From Notolepis coatsorum (Eukaryota; Chordata; Actinopteri; Aulopiformes; Paralepididae), in assembly GCA_963971535.1 (NCBI GenBank), contig OZ020588.1, positions 122,468,387 through 122,532,386 on the forward strand: a stretch of DNA of 64,000 nt, given 5' to 3'. The notes under the pieces are model-generated. The model worked only from the letters and a program-made list of their open reading frames with translations. It made no database searches and was not told the DNA's origin. Positions within the stretch are counted from its first letter, which is position 1, and each line of letters begins with the position of its first letter. The translations under genes were made by a program, and so were the position numbers. Positions 44,417 through 57,000 of the stretch are shown here, piece by piece.

Positions 44417-45387
44417 AACTTTATTTAACAGATTGCAGAATGGGTACAATACAGTACGGCTCAATACACACAATTGTTAAGGGGATGCAGACCTGAGAAA
44501 GACGTTTGTCTTGTTTCCATCAGGGTCCCCCATTTTCAATTAATATAGACATTTATGACAATACACAACATACATGACATTTATGGCATAGGGACATATA
44601 GGTATTTAGTACTGATACATTTGTGACATAAACGGTATTCAAATATACAGTACTGTTACCCCTAGATCCTGACAGAGTATATACATATGATGGGGAGGGG
44701 ACTGTACATTAGGAGGGGGTGGGTGGGTGTGAGAGAGATATACATACGGCAGGGAGGGAATATATACATGCGGTGGGGAGGAGACTGTCTATTAGGAGGT
44801 GGTGGGGGTTTTGGGCATTTACGGTGGCCAGTTTCGAATTGCAGCCTCCCGTAGGTGCTCTTTAAGAGCGGTTTTGAATGTGGGTAGGGATTCACATTCC
44901 TTTACAGCTTTAGGTAGGGCGTTCCACATTGATGTGGCATAATTGCGAAACGTATTTAGTCCCTTGTTTGAGCCGAATCTGGGTTTAACATGATTTGTTG
45001 AGCTTCCTCTGGTGTAGTGGTTGTGGTATTCACTGACCTTTGGGAAGTATTTTGACATGTACATGGGTACCTTAGTCGTATAGTGTATCTTGTAGACCAG
45101 ACCCATTGCAAGTTGCTGTACTCTGTCGTCTACTCTAAGCCATCCTAGGTTGTCAAAGTGGGCAGGGGTGAGGTGGGTTCTGGGGGTAAGGTCAAGTAGT
45201 AGTCTGACCAGTTTGTTTTGTGATGTTTGTAATTTTGTTTTAAGTGCCTTTGAGGTGCTTTGGTACCATGAGGTGCACGCATAGTCGTAGTACCCTTGAA
45301 TGAGTGCTCCTGCCAGCAGGGCCGCCTGGGAGAAATGCGAGGCCCTGTGCGAGATTTAACGCGAGGCCCCCCCCCCCCCCCCCAAAA

Positions 45388-45466
<79 letters not shown>

Positions 45467-45581
45467 ATACAGTCAACATATTCTTAAATAATAGCGCTGC
45501 CCGAGGCGGGGCATGATACAGTCAACATATAGCAAAAGAGAGAGCGAGAGAGAGCTCCCGTTCTACAGTCAATATACAGTG

Positions 45582-45616
<35 letters not shown>

Positions 45617-46368
45617 ATTGGAAAGAAATTGAAATGCTATTTGGCCCTAAACAGAGAGTACACAGTGGCAGAATACCTGAGCACTGTGACTGAAGATCCT
45701 TGAGCACAGCCTAGCCATCGAGAAAGGCCGCCATAGGCAGACTGTGTGTGTTAGAAAGAGAGAGAGAGAGAGCACATGTGTGTTTGTCATGTGTGTGTGT
45801 GTTAGAGAGAGACTATAGCATGTATGAGAGATTCAAAAGGACAAAGATCAACAATCCAACAAGAAGAGCGTCTATACCAGAGAAACCAAAGCAGCAAGGA
45901 GCCAATGGCCGACATCAGCTAAATAGGCTAGCCAGGTACTGTGACACCAGGCCACGTGACACACAGCTTTGGCCAACGGCCCAACGCTACCCAAGCTACA
46001 CAAACGACCATTCACACACAGCACATGTCGTATCTCCAAATGTTGTGAAGTAGCATATGTTTTGCCTGGAAAAAAACATCGTTATTAACAAAACATTCGG
46101 GAGGGGAAGGAAGGAAGAGTGGGGTAATGTCATGACATTTTACCTGCACGAGGAACACAGGTCTCCACGTTGACGAAAGGCCTCTCGCTGTCGGGACAAA
46201 GCTATGGCCAGAGCCTTGTCATGGTGCAGGCCCGACTACATCTTCTGTCAAAGATGATGTCGTAGTCAGAGTGCCAGGGCCTGCTATTCTCAAGGCTAAC
46301 TGATAGCATCAAACGAACGTTCCCAGCTGACGCTAAACAGCTAACTGGCTAACAGTTAGCTCAATCAG

Positions 46369-46461
46369 GCACCTGGCTGCATGTAGTAGCCGCATAGCTT
46401 GCTTCTGCGTTAGCTAACAGCTAACAAGCTATGCGGCTACTGTCTACATACAGCCAGGTGC
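46369..46461. repeat. Palindrome within the hAT element
   Basis: GCACCTGGCTG...GCCGCATAGCTTG (46369-46401) pairs with CAAGCTATGCGGC...CAGCCAGGTGC (46424-46461). Confidence 0.85.
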
Positions 46462-47127
46462 TCTCAGCAGGCACACACAGTTAGCTACTAGTAGTACTAT
46501 ATATTAGCTAGTCGACCAGTTTGGCTCCAGAAAGAGAGAAAGATAGATAGGTCAGGACAGGTCCACGGCGGGTATTTAATCATAGGTTGACTCACATAAC
46601 GCAGTATCAATGAATGCGGCGCGGCCGGCGCCAATGGTGAAGTTGGAAGGAGACTTGGCCCACGGTGTAATTCTTCTTCTTCTTCTTCTTCGAGTACTTT
46701 CCGGCAGACTGGACACCTTTCGGCATATTGCTGCCTAACAGATTTATCTGCTCACAAGTTCTCTTCTCCTTCTTTTGAAAAGACATCCACTCGCCTAGCT
46801 TCCCTGAATAGCGCTGAATTATCTACCTCGTGTGTCTTCTTCTTCTATTTGGTATTACGGCGGTCGGCGGCAATAGTACCCAGCTGCAGCCGTTCAGGCT
46901 TGTATGTGCGGGGCTTGTAAGCGCTGGTCTGAACGGCTGCAGCTGGAAGCATCTCGTCGGCGGACGGGCCGGAAACACTATCCTAAAATCTGTAGAGCAG
47001 CAAATCCGCAGAAACCGGAAAACTGCAGTCTGCAGAGCCAGGAAGTCAGACACATTCTACAAACGTGTCTAATGTGAAATATATAAGCATATAAGCAAAA
47101 CTAGATTTTAGGTCTGTGATGAAAAAG

Positions 47128-47276
47128 GGCCTCGCGGGAAGGGGGGCCTCGCAAAAAAATAAAAAAAAAATAAAAAAAAATAATAAGAAATAATAAAAAA
47201 AATAAATAAAAAATATTTTTTTTTATTTTTTTTTTATTTATTTTTTTGCGAGGCCCCCCTTCCCGCGAGGCCCTGT
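47128..47276. repeat. GC-arm/AT-centre hairpin within the hAT element
   Basis: GGGCCTCGCGGGAAGGGGGG (47128) is complementary to CCCCCCTTCCCGCGAGGCCC (47257-47276), with an A/T-only centre. Confidence 0.9.
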
Positions 47277-47541
47277 GCGACCGCACTGCTCGCACACCCC
47301 CTGAGGCGGCCCTGCCTGCCAGAGTCTTCAGGGTATTCTTGTTTACCAGAGAGGAGATCCGGTACAAGAATCTAGTTTGTTGGTTGACTTTTTTTATTAC
47401 ATTGGATGCCATTTTGTCACAGGAAAGATTTGCCTCTAGGATGGAACCCAGGTAGGTAATTTCGTCTTTCCTTGTGACAATATTGTCACCCACTGCAACT
47501 GAGAAGCCGTCGGTCTTGCTGAGTTTGTTATTTGAACCGGT

Positions 47542-49303
47542 CCGTCCTCCTTAATTTTTCATTTCATGTGAGCCGCCACTAGGGGCAGAGCGGCTAAACA
47601 TGAGTGAGTTACTGATTGAGTGACATCGCCGGTCAAGAGTAAAATATTTATTAGAATACACATCTAATTGATTTGTTCACACAAATGTCCTGGGGTGCCA
47701 ATGATTGTGACATGCATGTTTTTGAGAAAATTATATTCTTTTGTACTTCCTACTCTAAAATGTCTTCGAACGACAATCCTCGAGGGCACTGCACACAACA
47801 CAGAATAAAGAATCCGAGAGGGGAGGCGAAGGCGGAAGGAACGGACGTGAAGAGGTAGAGACATAACGAGACATAACGATCTCATATTTCTATGTCCCAA
47901 CGTGCGTCGACATAATGGGTACATCAGATGTCGTGTGAGAAGAAAGAGAGGAAGGTATAGCGTAAAATAGGGCATTAGAGGTGACAGGGAATGCGTGAGA
48001 AATAGACCTAGAGAGAGAGAGAGATGTAATGATGATCTAATTTCCATACAACCCTATGACTACACGCATCTACATATTACAGAGACATAAGGGAGAGTGT
48101 GATAAATCGGATGCAGTGTAAAAGAGAGGATCTGTGGGGAAAAAAGCAACAGCTATAAAAAGAGCATGAGAAGGAACACGGCAGTGAAGAACAGATAGGG
48201 CACGGAGACATATTGAGATCTTGTTTCCGCATGACCCCCCGAACGCGTGCGTCTCCATGAACGTAGCTTCCCGCGGTCGGGATGGAAAAAAACACATTCT
48301 GTGCTCTTCAAAAATACATGAAATGGCTCAGTGTTCAGACAAGATGATTACAGCATCCATCAGGGCAAGCTGGTAGCAGCGACGGACCGAGAAGGAGCAA
48401 GGAGGAGGAGGAGGAGGCTGTTGTGCATAAATATGACACGCACACTGACATAGTGACACGTGCATATATGCATGAAGGGGAAAACACAGCCGTGCACATA
48501 CAGGTACACACATAGGCATGTAGTAAGCATGCACGCACACACACAGGCATGTACATGTGCGTGCACAAACAAAACCGTGCACATACACTAACACGCATTA
48601 AGGCAAAGCCGAAAGCATTGCCCACATACATACACACACACACGACACTGCGACATCAACTACTGCAATGCAATACGTGAAAGCAGCATCTGTAGTTTCC
48701 AACAGCAGTAGTGTACATTTTACATCTCCGCAGAGCGAAACACATTCATTATTCATCAAGTTACACAACCTTCGTTTGCTTCAAATTACCATTTTCTTAA
48801 AAAGCTTTTTCCGGGGGGCTCTTAAAAGAAATATACAACCTGCTTAATGTTGCCGCTGCTGAAATGGACCTCTTTACTGCTTCCCTCTCCAGCTATTGTC
48901 AGGTATAGTCAGCTATTATTGTTTACTCTCTCTGTAAGCTGCAGTGAGCAGGAAATATACTTTCAAAAGATAAAGATCCCCCTGTGGAATGTACTTTGAC
49001 GATTAAAGGTGATTCTGACCCGACAGCGAGCGAGAAGATACCGCATTCTCCAGCAAAGTTATCTATAATGGCTCTGAAATCTCTCCCTCTCTCCCCACTC
49101 AGGAATCTGCTGCTGCTTGTCTTTCATGTCTGAGTGCTGAGGAGAAAGATATGGATAGAGTCTGATGGAAGATAGGCCTCATTAGATATAATGAAATTTG
49201 ACCTTGATCTTTGAGGAGAGCAATCTCTTACAGCTGTTCTACCACTAGGCCTAGATGAGTCAAATGGAGAGATTTTCAAGAGGACAGATATGGCACCTAT
49301 GGC
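47542..49303. other. Unassigned interval, probably unique sequence
   Basis: No repeat family or coding domain is recognised. Purine-rich tracts and CA-rich patches occur at 48430-48660. Confidence 0.3.
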
Positions 49304-49770
<467 letters not shown>

Positions 49771-51174
49771 TGCCTGTTACCCTTTCTGGGAATAAAAATG
49801 TCAGAAAAATATGCCTCTTACTATGCATTAGTACGGGAATAATTAGTCTAGCCCCATTTCCTCTGAATAGACACAATGCAATACCCAGGAAAGGATTTTC
49901 AATATTATTTGACCCAGAGCTGACTTTATAGTTTTTTAGTTATAGTATACTAAATTATAGTACATTATCACACAGCAGAACTGATGTACATTTTTGCCGG
50001 TCCATGTAGTACATTCCTGTTAACACTGCAACGATTTGGATTTGGAAGATTTGGTTTGGTGTATTATGATTAATTTAATTCTTTCAAATTAGGCAATTTG
50101 ACTGAAAACAACATTCTTGTCTAGGGGAGTCATTGCAGAAGGAGGAAGAGTAACACTCAAACACACCCTCACACCTGGGAGGTGCTCACGGTTACCATAG
50201 TGCCTTGCTGAAGGGCACTTATAGGCGGTAGTTGTTGATAATGCACCCACCCCGAATATTTTCTCTCAGTCCAGGAAGTCATGTCAATATCCTTTTATAT
50301 CCTTTAGGCTTTTTAATCTGGTTTGGTTTTGTTTGGGCTTGTTTGCTTAGGCAATATGAAAAAGCATCTTCACCTTCACACTTAAGAAATAGATAGAAAC
50401 CAACAGTTTTAAATATTCAGATAGCACTTTTGCCTTGCTGGCTTAAAGTGTAATTTCGCCCAGGTGGTATGGAGTCATACTCTTTCATCAGGCATACCGC
50501 TACATGCATGTCAACTGGCAGAAATTACATAATTCTTAACAGCACACGGGTCAGAGGGCTTGATACGTGACAGGAAGATAAAACAGATCACCTGGACCCG
50601 TCCCTTCACTCAGTAGCTTAGCACCAAACATGTGTGGAGAGACATGCATCGAATGAAAATTGTTAAGTCACAACAATGTCTGTCTATCTACAATGATTAT
50701 ACAGTCTCATTTTCCAGTAATATTAGTGCGCTGTTTATGCCAGAAATGGTTTGCAAGTCCATGCTGTGTGAGAATGCAGTTGGAAATAATACAATTATTA
50801 GAATGTTGCTGAGTGCAACATAAGAACACACGTATAATCATCACCTTTTGGGGAAAAACACTCCATCTTGCTCTCTCCCTCCATATCTACAGTATAGAAG
50901 AATGCAAGTGTAATAAAAAACTGCACTTAATCTACGCCAACATTGTGGGAATCTATTTTCAAAAGAAAGTAAGCTATCCAGTGTGTGCCCTGCAGCCAAC
51001 ACCTGTCCAACCACTTTGAAAAGCCTCGCCATGTTTCCTGCCATCTGTGTGCACCGTTTCTTTTTCTTTTCTTTAAACAAATACATATTTTAAACAATTG
51101 TTTTTCTTGACTGACAGGATAAAAAGCAATTAGGCAATTTGAATAAATAAAATGTTTGACTTGCATATAATACC
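49771..51174. other. Unassigned interval
   Basis: Contains a SINE tail fragment near 50170-50250. Otherwise no gene or repeat is recognised. Confidence 0.3.
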
Positions 51175-51190
51175 TACCCAGATAGCAAAA

Positions 51191-51540
51191 AATGAGTGAA
51201 TCAACGTTGAAATAGGGTTCAGCAGAAATATTGAATCTATGTTGAAGCCTGACATCTAAATTATATAGATCATTGTCTATGACCCTAACGTTGAATCAAC
51301 GTTAGGTGTCAACCATAGCTGATACTATATCAATGTTGATTCAACCATCATCTAAATGGTAATCTACATGCACATTTTAGTTGATTTTATATTGAATCAA
51401 TGTTAGACATCAATGTTTATTCAACCATAATCTAAATGGTAATCTACATGCACATTTTAGTTGATTTTATATTGAATCAATGTTAGACATCAATGTTTAT
51501 TCAACCATAATCTAAATGGTACTCTACTTGTACATTTGTA
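51191..51540. repeat. Left subterminal repeats of the CACTA element
   Basis: Multiple copies of GTTGAATCAACGTT, TTGATTCAACC and TGAATCAATGTTAG in both orientations. They include a perfect 80-bp tandem duplication (51353-51432 and 51433-51512). They are probable binding sites for an element-encoded protein, as in plant CACTA elements. Confidence 0.7.
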
Positions 51541-52076
51541 ACTTGTACATCTACTTGTAACTTGTAAAGTTAAGGAATCAATACTGATTAATGTACATTT
51601 TACATTAAAATATTGCTGCTGATATGTATACATCATAACATTACATGTTTTTTTCCTGCTGTTAAACACACTATTGTTAAATAAATAATAATAAAATTCT
51701 TATATGACCATATTTCCAAAAATGTGTGAACAAAATTGACAACATGGCTTTAATATGAAATTTTTTTTTTCTAGGGTATCAGAACTTCCAGTGACTAAAA
51801 CTTTTTACAAAAAACAAATAACAGACCTTATAACAGGCTTTCATTAACAATATAGCCACTGCCAGAATAGTGACACACATATTGTGTGTGGTGAGCACAC
51901 GCATTCATGCACAACGAAGACAAGATTGCAATCATTTTAACTATAAATGTATGAGCTCAAAGTATGAGCTCACTACTGACTGAAATGTCCAACAAAAAGC
52001 ATCAATTGTCAAATAATATTGATCACATTAACTAGACTAGATGTTTGAGGAAATTAGAAAGGGAACAACAACTTAA
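51541..52076. other. Non-coding CACTA interior with shared repeat
   Basis: AT-rich. From about 51800 it matches 35060-35345 in inverted orientation. Confidence 0.6.
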
Positions 52077-52441
52077 CCCTTGTGTCTGATCAGATTCGTA
52101 TTTGTTTGATAACTTTGCAGTGATGAGCCAACATAATATGTGGCATAATCTTTTAATTATCTTGTATTTTTTTTTTTACTCTTCATAAATTGTTTATTCC
52201 ACTTCAGCCCGATCATAACCACCACATATTCTTTTTTTTGTCATATTTAACAACTCTTTTCAGAAAAGTGGGAGTATTTCATTACAAAAATAATATAAAA
52301 AATGGTTATGATCAGGGCTGAAGTTGAATAAAATATTTATGGAAAAGAAAGTGGGAAATTATTTCAACATAATCTTTTTATGGAGTTTTTCAATTTAGTC
52401 CCCTAATAAGAGTATAATACTTTAGTTTTCAGACACAAGGG
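52077..52441. mobile_element. piggyBac-like MITE
   Basis: TTAA at 52073-52076 and 52442-52445, with termini CCCTTGTGTCTGA in inverted orientation. The two halves are inverted relatives (CTTCAGCCCGATCATAACCA and TGGTTATGATCAGGGCTGAAG). The CCCT start and TTAA site are typical of piggyBac. Confidence 0.8.
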
Positions 52442-52649
52442 TTAAATATAATTTAAACACAGTGGAGCTTAGATGATCTACAGTTGTCCACGACTTATCC
52501 TCCAAGGCATCTGCTATATAATAATCTTCAGATTTACTTAAGTGTAGGTTACAGCAGTAAGCATTAGTTTGCTCAGTCAATTATGGCCAATTCGTTTTAT
52601 ATTGTTTAATACAGTTAAATAAATAGATAAATGAAAAGCAATTTTTTTT

Positions 52650-52763
52650 GGAACCCCCCCCCCCCCCCCCCCCCCCCCCACTGTACCGAAAATAATACCG
52701 AACCGTGTCTTCAAAACCGAGGTACGTACCGAACCGTGGATTTTGTGTACCGTTACACCCCTA
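52650..52763. repeat. hAT-like terminus with poly-C tract
   Basis: A run of about 27 C is followed by ACCGAACCGTG words and GTACCGTTACACCCCTA, read inward as TAGGGGTGTAACGG. The other end was not found. Confidence 0.5.
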
Positions 52764-52789
52764 ATGTTTCTATAACTCTCTCCCATATA

Positions 52790-53400
52790 ACTCTCTCCCA
52801 TACCCTTAACACCAACCGCTGAAGTGCCCTTGAGCAAGGCACTAAACCCCCAACTGCTCCAGTGGAGTTGCTCAGTGGCCAACAGTGTCAGACTGTGGTT
52901 GTACTGGGGCCTAACAAAATTAATAGTTGGTTTCAGGTTGGTTGTCAGTTTGGCCATGGGTAGGTAGGGAATTTATTTAATTTTATTTTTTTATTTTATT
53001 CTTTCCCACGGCGACTATGGATAGGGAATTTCTTTATTTAATTAAAATGTTCACAACAACATGGATGCATGTACTCTGCCAGCATGTTTAATATCCATAA
53101 TACTAAATGTTTGACTAAGATTCCTATGAAACTTTATTAAAAAAAAAAAAAAAATGTTTTTTTTTTATTTTTATAATTTTTTCTAAAAACTCATAAAATA
53201 TATTGGGTCGCACCTAAATCGGCAGGGTCGGTCGGCAACCTGAAACCAACTATTAATTGTGTTAGGCCTGGGCAGCTCCCAGGTGTGAATGGAACTCTGT
53301 GAATGTGAAGCAGGGCGTAGCTGAAAAAGAGCATCTGTGCTCAGCGAACCTACCCTGGGTAAATAAAGGTTAAAATTAAAAATAAAAAAAATAAACACTG
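52790..53400 (+). repeat. SINE-like repeat split by a MITE
   Basis: The left part 52810-52907 contains GAAGTGCCCTTGAGCAAGGCA. The right part 53269-53400 contains GTGTGAATGGAACTCTGTGAATG and AATAAAGGTTAAAATT. Confidence 0.6.
52908..53268. mobile_element. MITE with ~32-bp inverted repeats
   Basis: The ends GGCCTAACAAAATTAATAG and (inverted) GGCCTAACACAATTAATAG continue into GTTGGTTTCAGGTTG on both sides. A 3-bp TGG flanks each side (52905-52907 and 53269-53271), which would fit a Harbinger-like element. Confidence 0.7.
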
Positions 53401-53403
53401 CAA

Positions 53404-54030
53404 GAACAGGCTGAAGCATAAGTCATTCAAGTAGATGCCGTCCATGGAAGAACAGTGTCCAGGGTAATTCCTTGTACTGTATGAACCAGGGAAACAGTGA
53501 GCTGGGGTACCCCAAGTTTGACTGTGGTTCGCTTGACAATTAAGTTTGGGTCACTTCGGTTCCAAGAACAGGCTGAAGCAGCATATTCAAGTAGATGCCG
53601 TCCATGGAAGAACAGTGTCCATCAGGGTAATTCCTTGTACTGTATGAACCAGGGAAACAGTGTGTGCTGTGCTGTGCTGGGGTACCCTAAGTTTGACTCT
53701 GGTTCGCTTGACAATTAAGTTTGGGTCACTTCGGTTCCAAGAACAGGCTGAAGCAGCATAAGTCATTCAAGTAGATGCCAGGGTAATTCCTTGTACTGTA
53801 TGAACCAGGGAAACAGTGTGTGCTGTGCTGTGCTGGGGTACCCTAAGTTTGACTCTGGTTCGCTTGACAATTAAGTTTGGGTCACTTCGGTTCCAAGAAC
53901 AGGCTGAAGCAGCATAAGTCATTCAAGTAGATGCCAGGGTAATTCCTTGTACTGTATGAACCAGGGAAACAGTGTGTGCTGTGCTGTGCTGGGGTACCCT
54001 AAGTTTGACTCTGGTTCGCTTGACTTAAGT
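53404..54030. repeat. ~155-175-bp tandem repeat overlapping the last coding exon
   Basis: Units begin at about 53404, 53567, 53742 and 53898 and share AACAGGCTGAAGCA, CCTTGTACTGTATGAACCAG and TTTGGGTCACTTCGGTTCC. The last unit includes the stop codon and final codons of the second CACTA gene. Confidence 0.85.
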
Positions 54031-57000
54031 TTGGGTCACTTCGGTTCCTTGAGATGCCTCCCTCCCGGTCTGGCGCATAACGAAGCCACTTCTTGACAGT
54101 TTCGCTGTAGTCCTGGTCGGTCAGCTTGGGGTCAAACTGTCGAGCAGCAGCTGATAGACACAAAAATAAAAAAGGGAGGAAGAGAGGTGGGTGAGATGAT
54201 GTACGATGATAAGAGCACCCGGCCCTCACTTCACACGAGTGCGATTTTTTTTAATCACTCAATTACTCACTCTGTAGGTCTACAGTAACAAGCTACAGTC
54301 AGCTTCCAGTTAGACTGGACAGGAAAGAGAATTAAGCAATCGCCTAGCCTGACACCATCTAGGCAATACAATGTGTATCCATGCACCTCTAAAGCTCAAT
54401 TACGTTGTCCATTTCTTATAGGTTGCACTTTCATCACTTTATTCCAACATAACACTTTTTTTTAAAGTTTTTGCAACAGCATAATTATATTCTGAATCAC
54501 CAGCATCACCAGCATCACCACCTCACTACCTAAACTTAACCTATGAAGTAGTTTGCAGGGGAGGAAGCTCACCAAACATGCAGGCTTGTAGTGTGGTGTG
54601 CTTGAATGGCTTCTTGCTTTCTGAACAACGCTTGTCTTTCTTTCCAGCCCAGTTGAACCCACTGGCCAGGGCGTTGGTCATAGCAGTTTTCAACATCAGT
54701 CTGATCAGGTTCTCTGAATTGGTGCCTCCTACCAAAGCCAGGCGAGAAATCTAAATCAGAGAGAAGAAAATGAAGGCCCTGCGTTAGAAACAGCATAACG
54801 TTTATTTTATGAACACAGAGCAACCAACTTGTTTATACACACACTTTATGCATGCACTGATATTCCAGCCCATGCCAGTCATTAGGTTTAACCACATTAA
54901 CCCTCCTGTCCATATGTAAACGGTATATTTGAACAATTTCAAAACGTTTCATAAATAGCAGATATACAAGCTCTAACACGTTTTGAACTAGAAAGTGCTA
55001 AACACATTTTTCCCCTGAACAAGACCACACTGAAACGATCTACATTTGATAAATGAATGCAGTTCAATAAATTACCATCTTTTGACGGACTGATTGCTCC
55101 ATCAGTAATGATTCTGCCTCATTGAAGTCTTGTTCACTGGCGATTGGCAGCTGGAAGGGGAGCATAGTGGTTGTGGTGGCCACCCCTTGTCCCCTGGTCC
55201 CACCAGATATGTTGCCCTCAGCCAACTCGGTCTTGATGAACTGCACATCTCTCGATAGATCCTTCACCACGACAAGTAATTCAGCCAGCATTGAATTATT
55301 CTTCTGGATGGTAAGGTCTTCAGAAGAAGAGTTAAAATCATTAAGTGAGAAATAAAAATAAGCAGCAAATCACACGAGGAATTACACCATGTCCAATAGA
55401 CTTGCCTTTCAGAAGCTGCCCGTCATCACCGGCCATCTGTCTACGCTGTGAAACACCAGATTGCCCTGAGCTGTGTCCTGACATCGCTGTAGAAACAAAA
55501 TCATAGTTATATATTTCACTAGTTTGACTGCATTGGATCAAACTGGTGGTAGTTCCCTCTAAAATGGCATACCATTTTGTGCATGTTGTGAGAGACCAGG
55601 GGGACTGTAGTATTGCCCCGAGCTGCATCCCGACATCCCTGTAGAAACAAATCATTATATTTAAAAATACAAAATCTGACTTGTCAGTCAAATTAACATA
55701 CATGTCATAATCACTAACACCGGTTCCTGACAGGCAGCAAGCGAGCGAACTGGAGACGAAATCGCACACGACACTGTCCTGATATGACGCAGCGCGTGTC
55801 CGAGTGTGTGTTACCTGGATTCTCAACCAATAAAAAGTGTTTAGGGGCGGGACTCGGCCACGTAATCGCTCAACTAGAGACACAGCGAGCGAATATTTGA
55901 GGGGTGAACGACATCGCTGCTCAGTTCACTGTCGCTCGCGGCAGGTCAGGATAGTCTGATTGAAACGAATACATTTTAATCACTTTTTCTCGCTCGCTCG
56001 CGTCGCTCTATGTCAGGAAGGGGTGTAAGGAGTTGTATCCCCGTCTCTCAAAACACTGTTACTGAAAGAGTACAGTATCATACCACTACTTGCACTTTGT
56101 CGATCTTGCAGCTGCTGGACATGTGAGGCCTGCTGCTGCTGGTGATACTGAACAATATCAAATCCTGGCATCTCGGCTGAAACACAGTAGGAAATACACA
56201 AAGTTATTAGCAAATGACGCTATTGTAATCCCCCATGTGAGAAAATGTTTGATTTCCATTCAGCTGATTTCACGTGCACTGCCAAATACTACTTTAATAA
56301 AAATATCAAAGACAATGCGAGACAATACAGATATTTTAAACATGCCAGAATATTATGTTATGAGATTGCTTGATAACTCACCATTATGTTGAGTTAGCGA
56401 TTGCCGGTAGTTGCTAGTAACCAGATCTACAAAGGGGAAATGTAAAATAAGTTGCGACTCAAACATGGTGGAAATTGTGCTCAATATAAAAGCATTATGT
56501 ACAACTACACATTTTTATTGTGACATTGCTTGCAAGTTGTGAAGGCTTTGAATTTTTGTAGTGGGCTGGCATGCACATTGTAAACATGTATTCTGTTGCA
56601 TGCATGATGCCAGCGACCTGCCAGCCATCTCCTCACAAGAACACAGATATGGGTTCACTTACTGTTATTTGGATCAGGAGTCTGCAACGAATCTAAATAG
56701 CTGTAGATCATGCCACCATCCAAAGAATCTAAAAAAGGTAAGCCAGGGTGAGAATTGAAGATGCTACAAATCATGTTTAAACAGTCATCTAGTTGGCATT
56801 TTAACATACATAGCAACATACCATTCATTGTAGGGTCTTGGCCAACAACTGGAGGGTTGACGGATCTTAGCGCCTTACGAGACCGGCTCGATTTTGGAGT
56901 CTGTCCTACAACATATTTTAGTTGGCATGTTATTCACAATGTATATATTTTGGGCCAACTATAGAATAACTGCAAGAAATGCAGAAGTCCAATCAAATTA

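Larger units (their letters stand above)
45317..47314. mobile_element. hAT element (TIR CAGGGCCGCCT) in LINE-A copy 3
   Basis: Ends CAGGGCCGCCTGGGAG and (inverted) CAGGGCCGCCTCAGGG. An 8-bp duplication CCTGCCAG lies at 45309-45316 and 47315-47322. No transposase is recognised. It is rich in palindromes and A/T and C tracts (45369-45470). Confidence 0.9.
44416..47541 (-). mobile_element. LINE family A, copy 3, split by a hAT element
   Basis: 3' end 44416-44600, coding 44819-45308 (95-codon frame 44819-45106 with GLVYKIHYTTKVPMYMSKYF and WNALPKAVKECESLPTFK). It continues after the hAT insertion at 47323-47541 (GDNIVTRKDEITYLGSILEA). Removal of the hAT element and one CCTGCCAG copy restores the sequence seen in copy 2. 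Confidence 0.88.

Noticed and set aside
54458..54830. Alternative minus-strand frames of 64-84 codons over exon 11
   Set aside because: Only the frame containing RLALVGGTNSENL fits the intron phases and the DUF4806 pattern.
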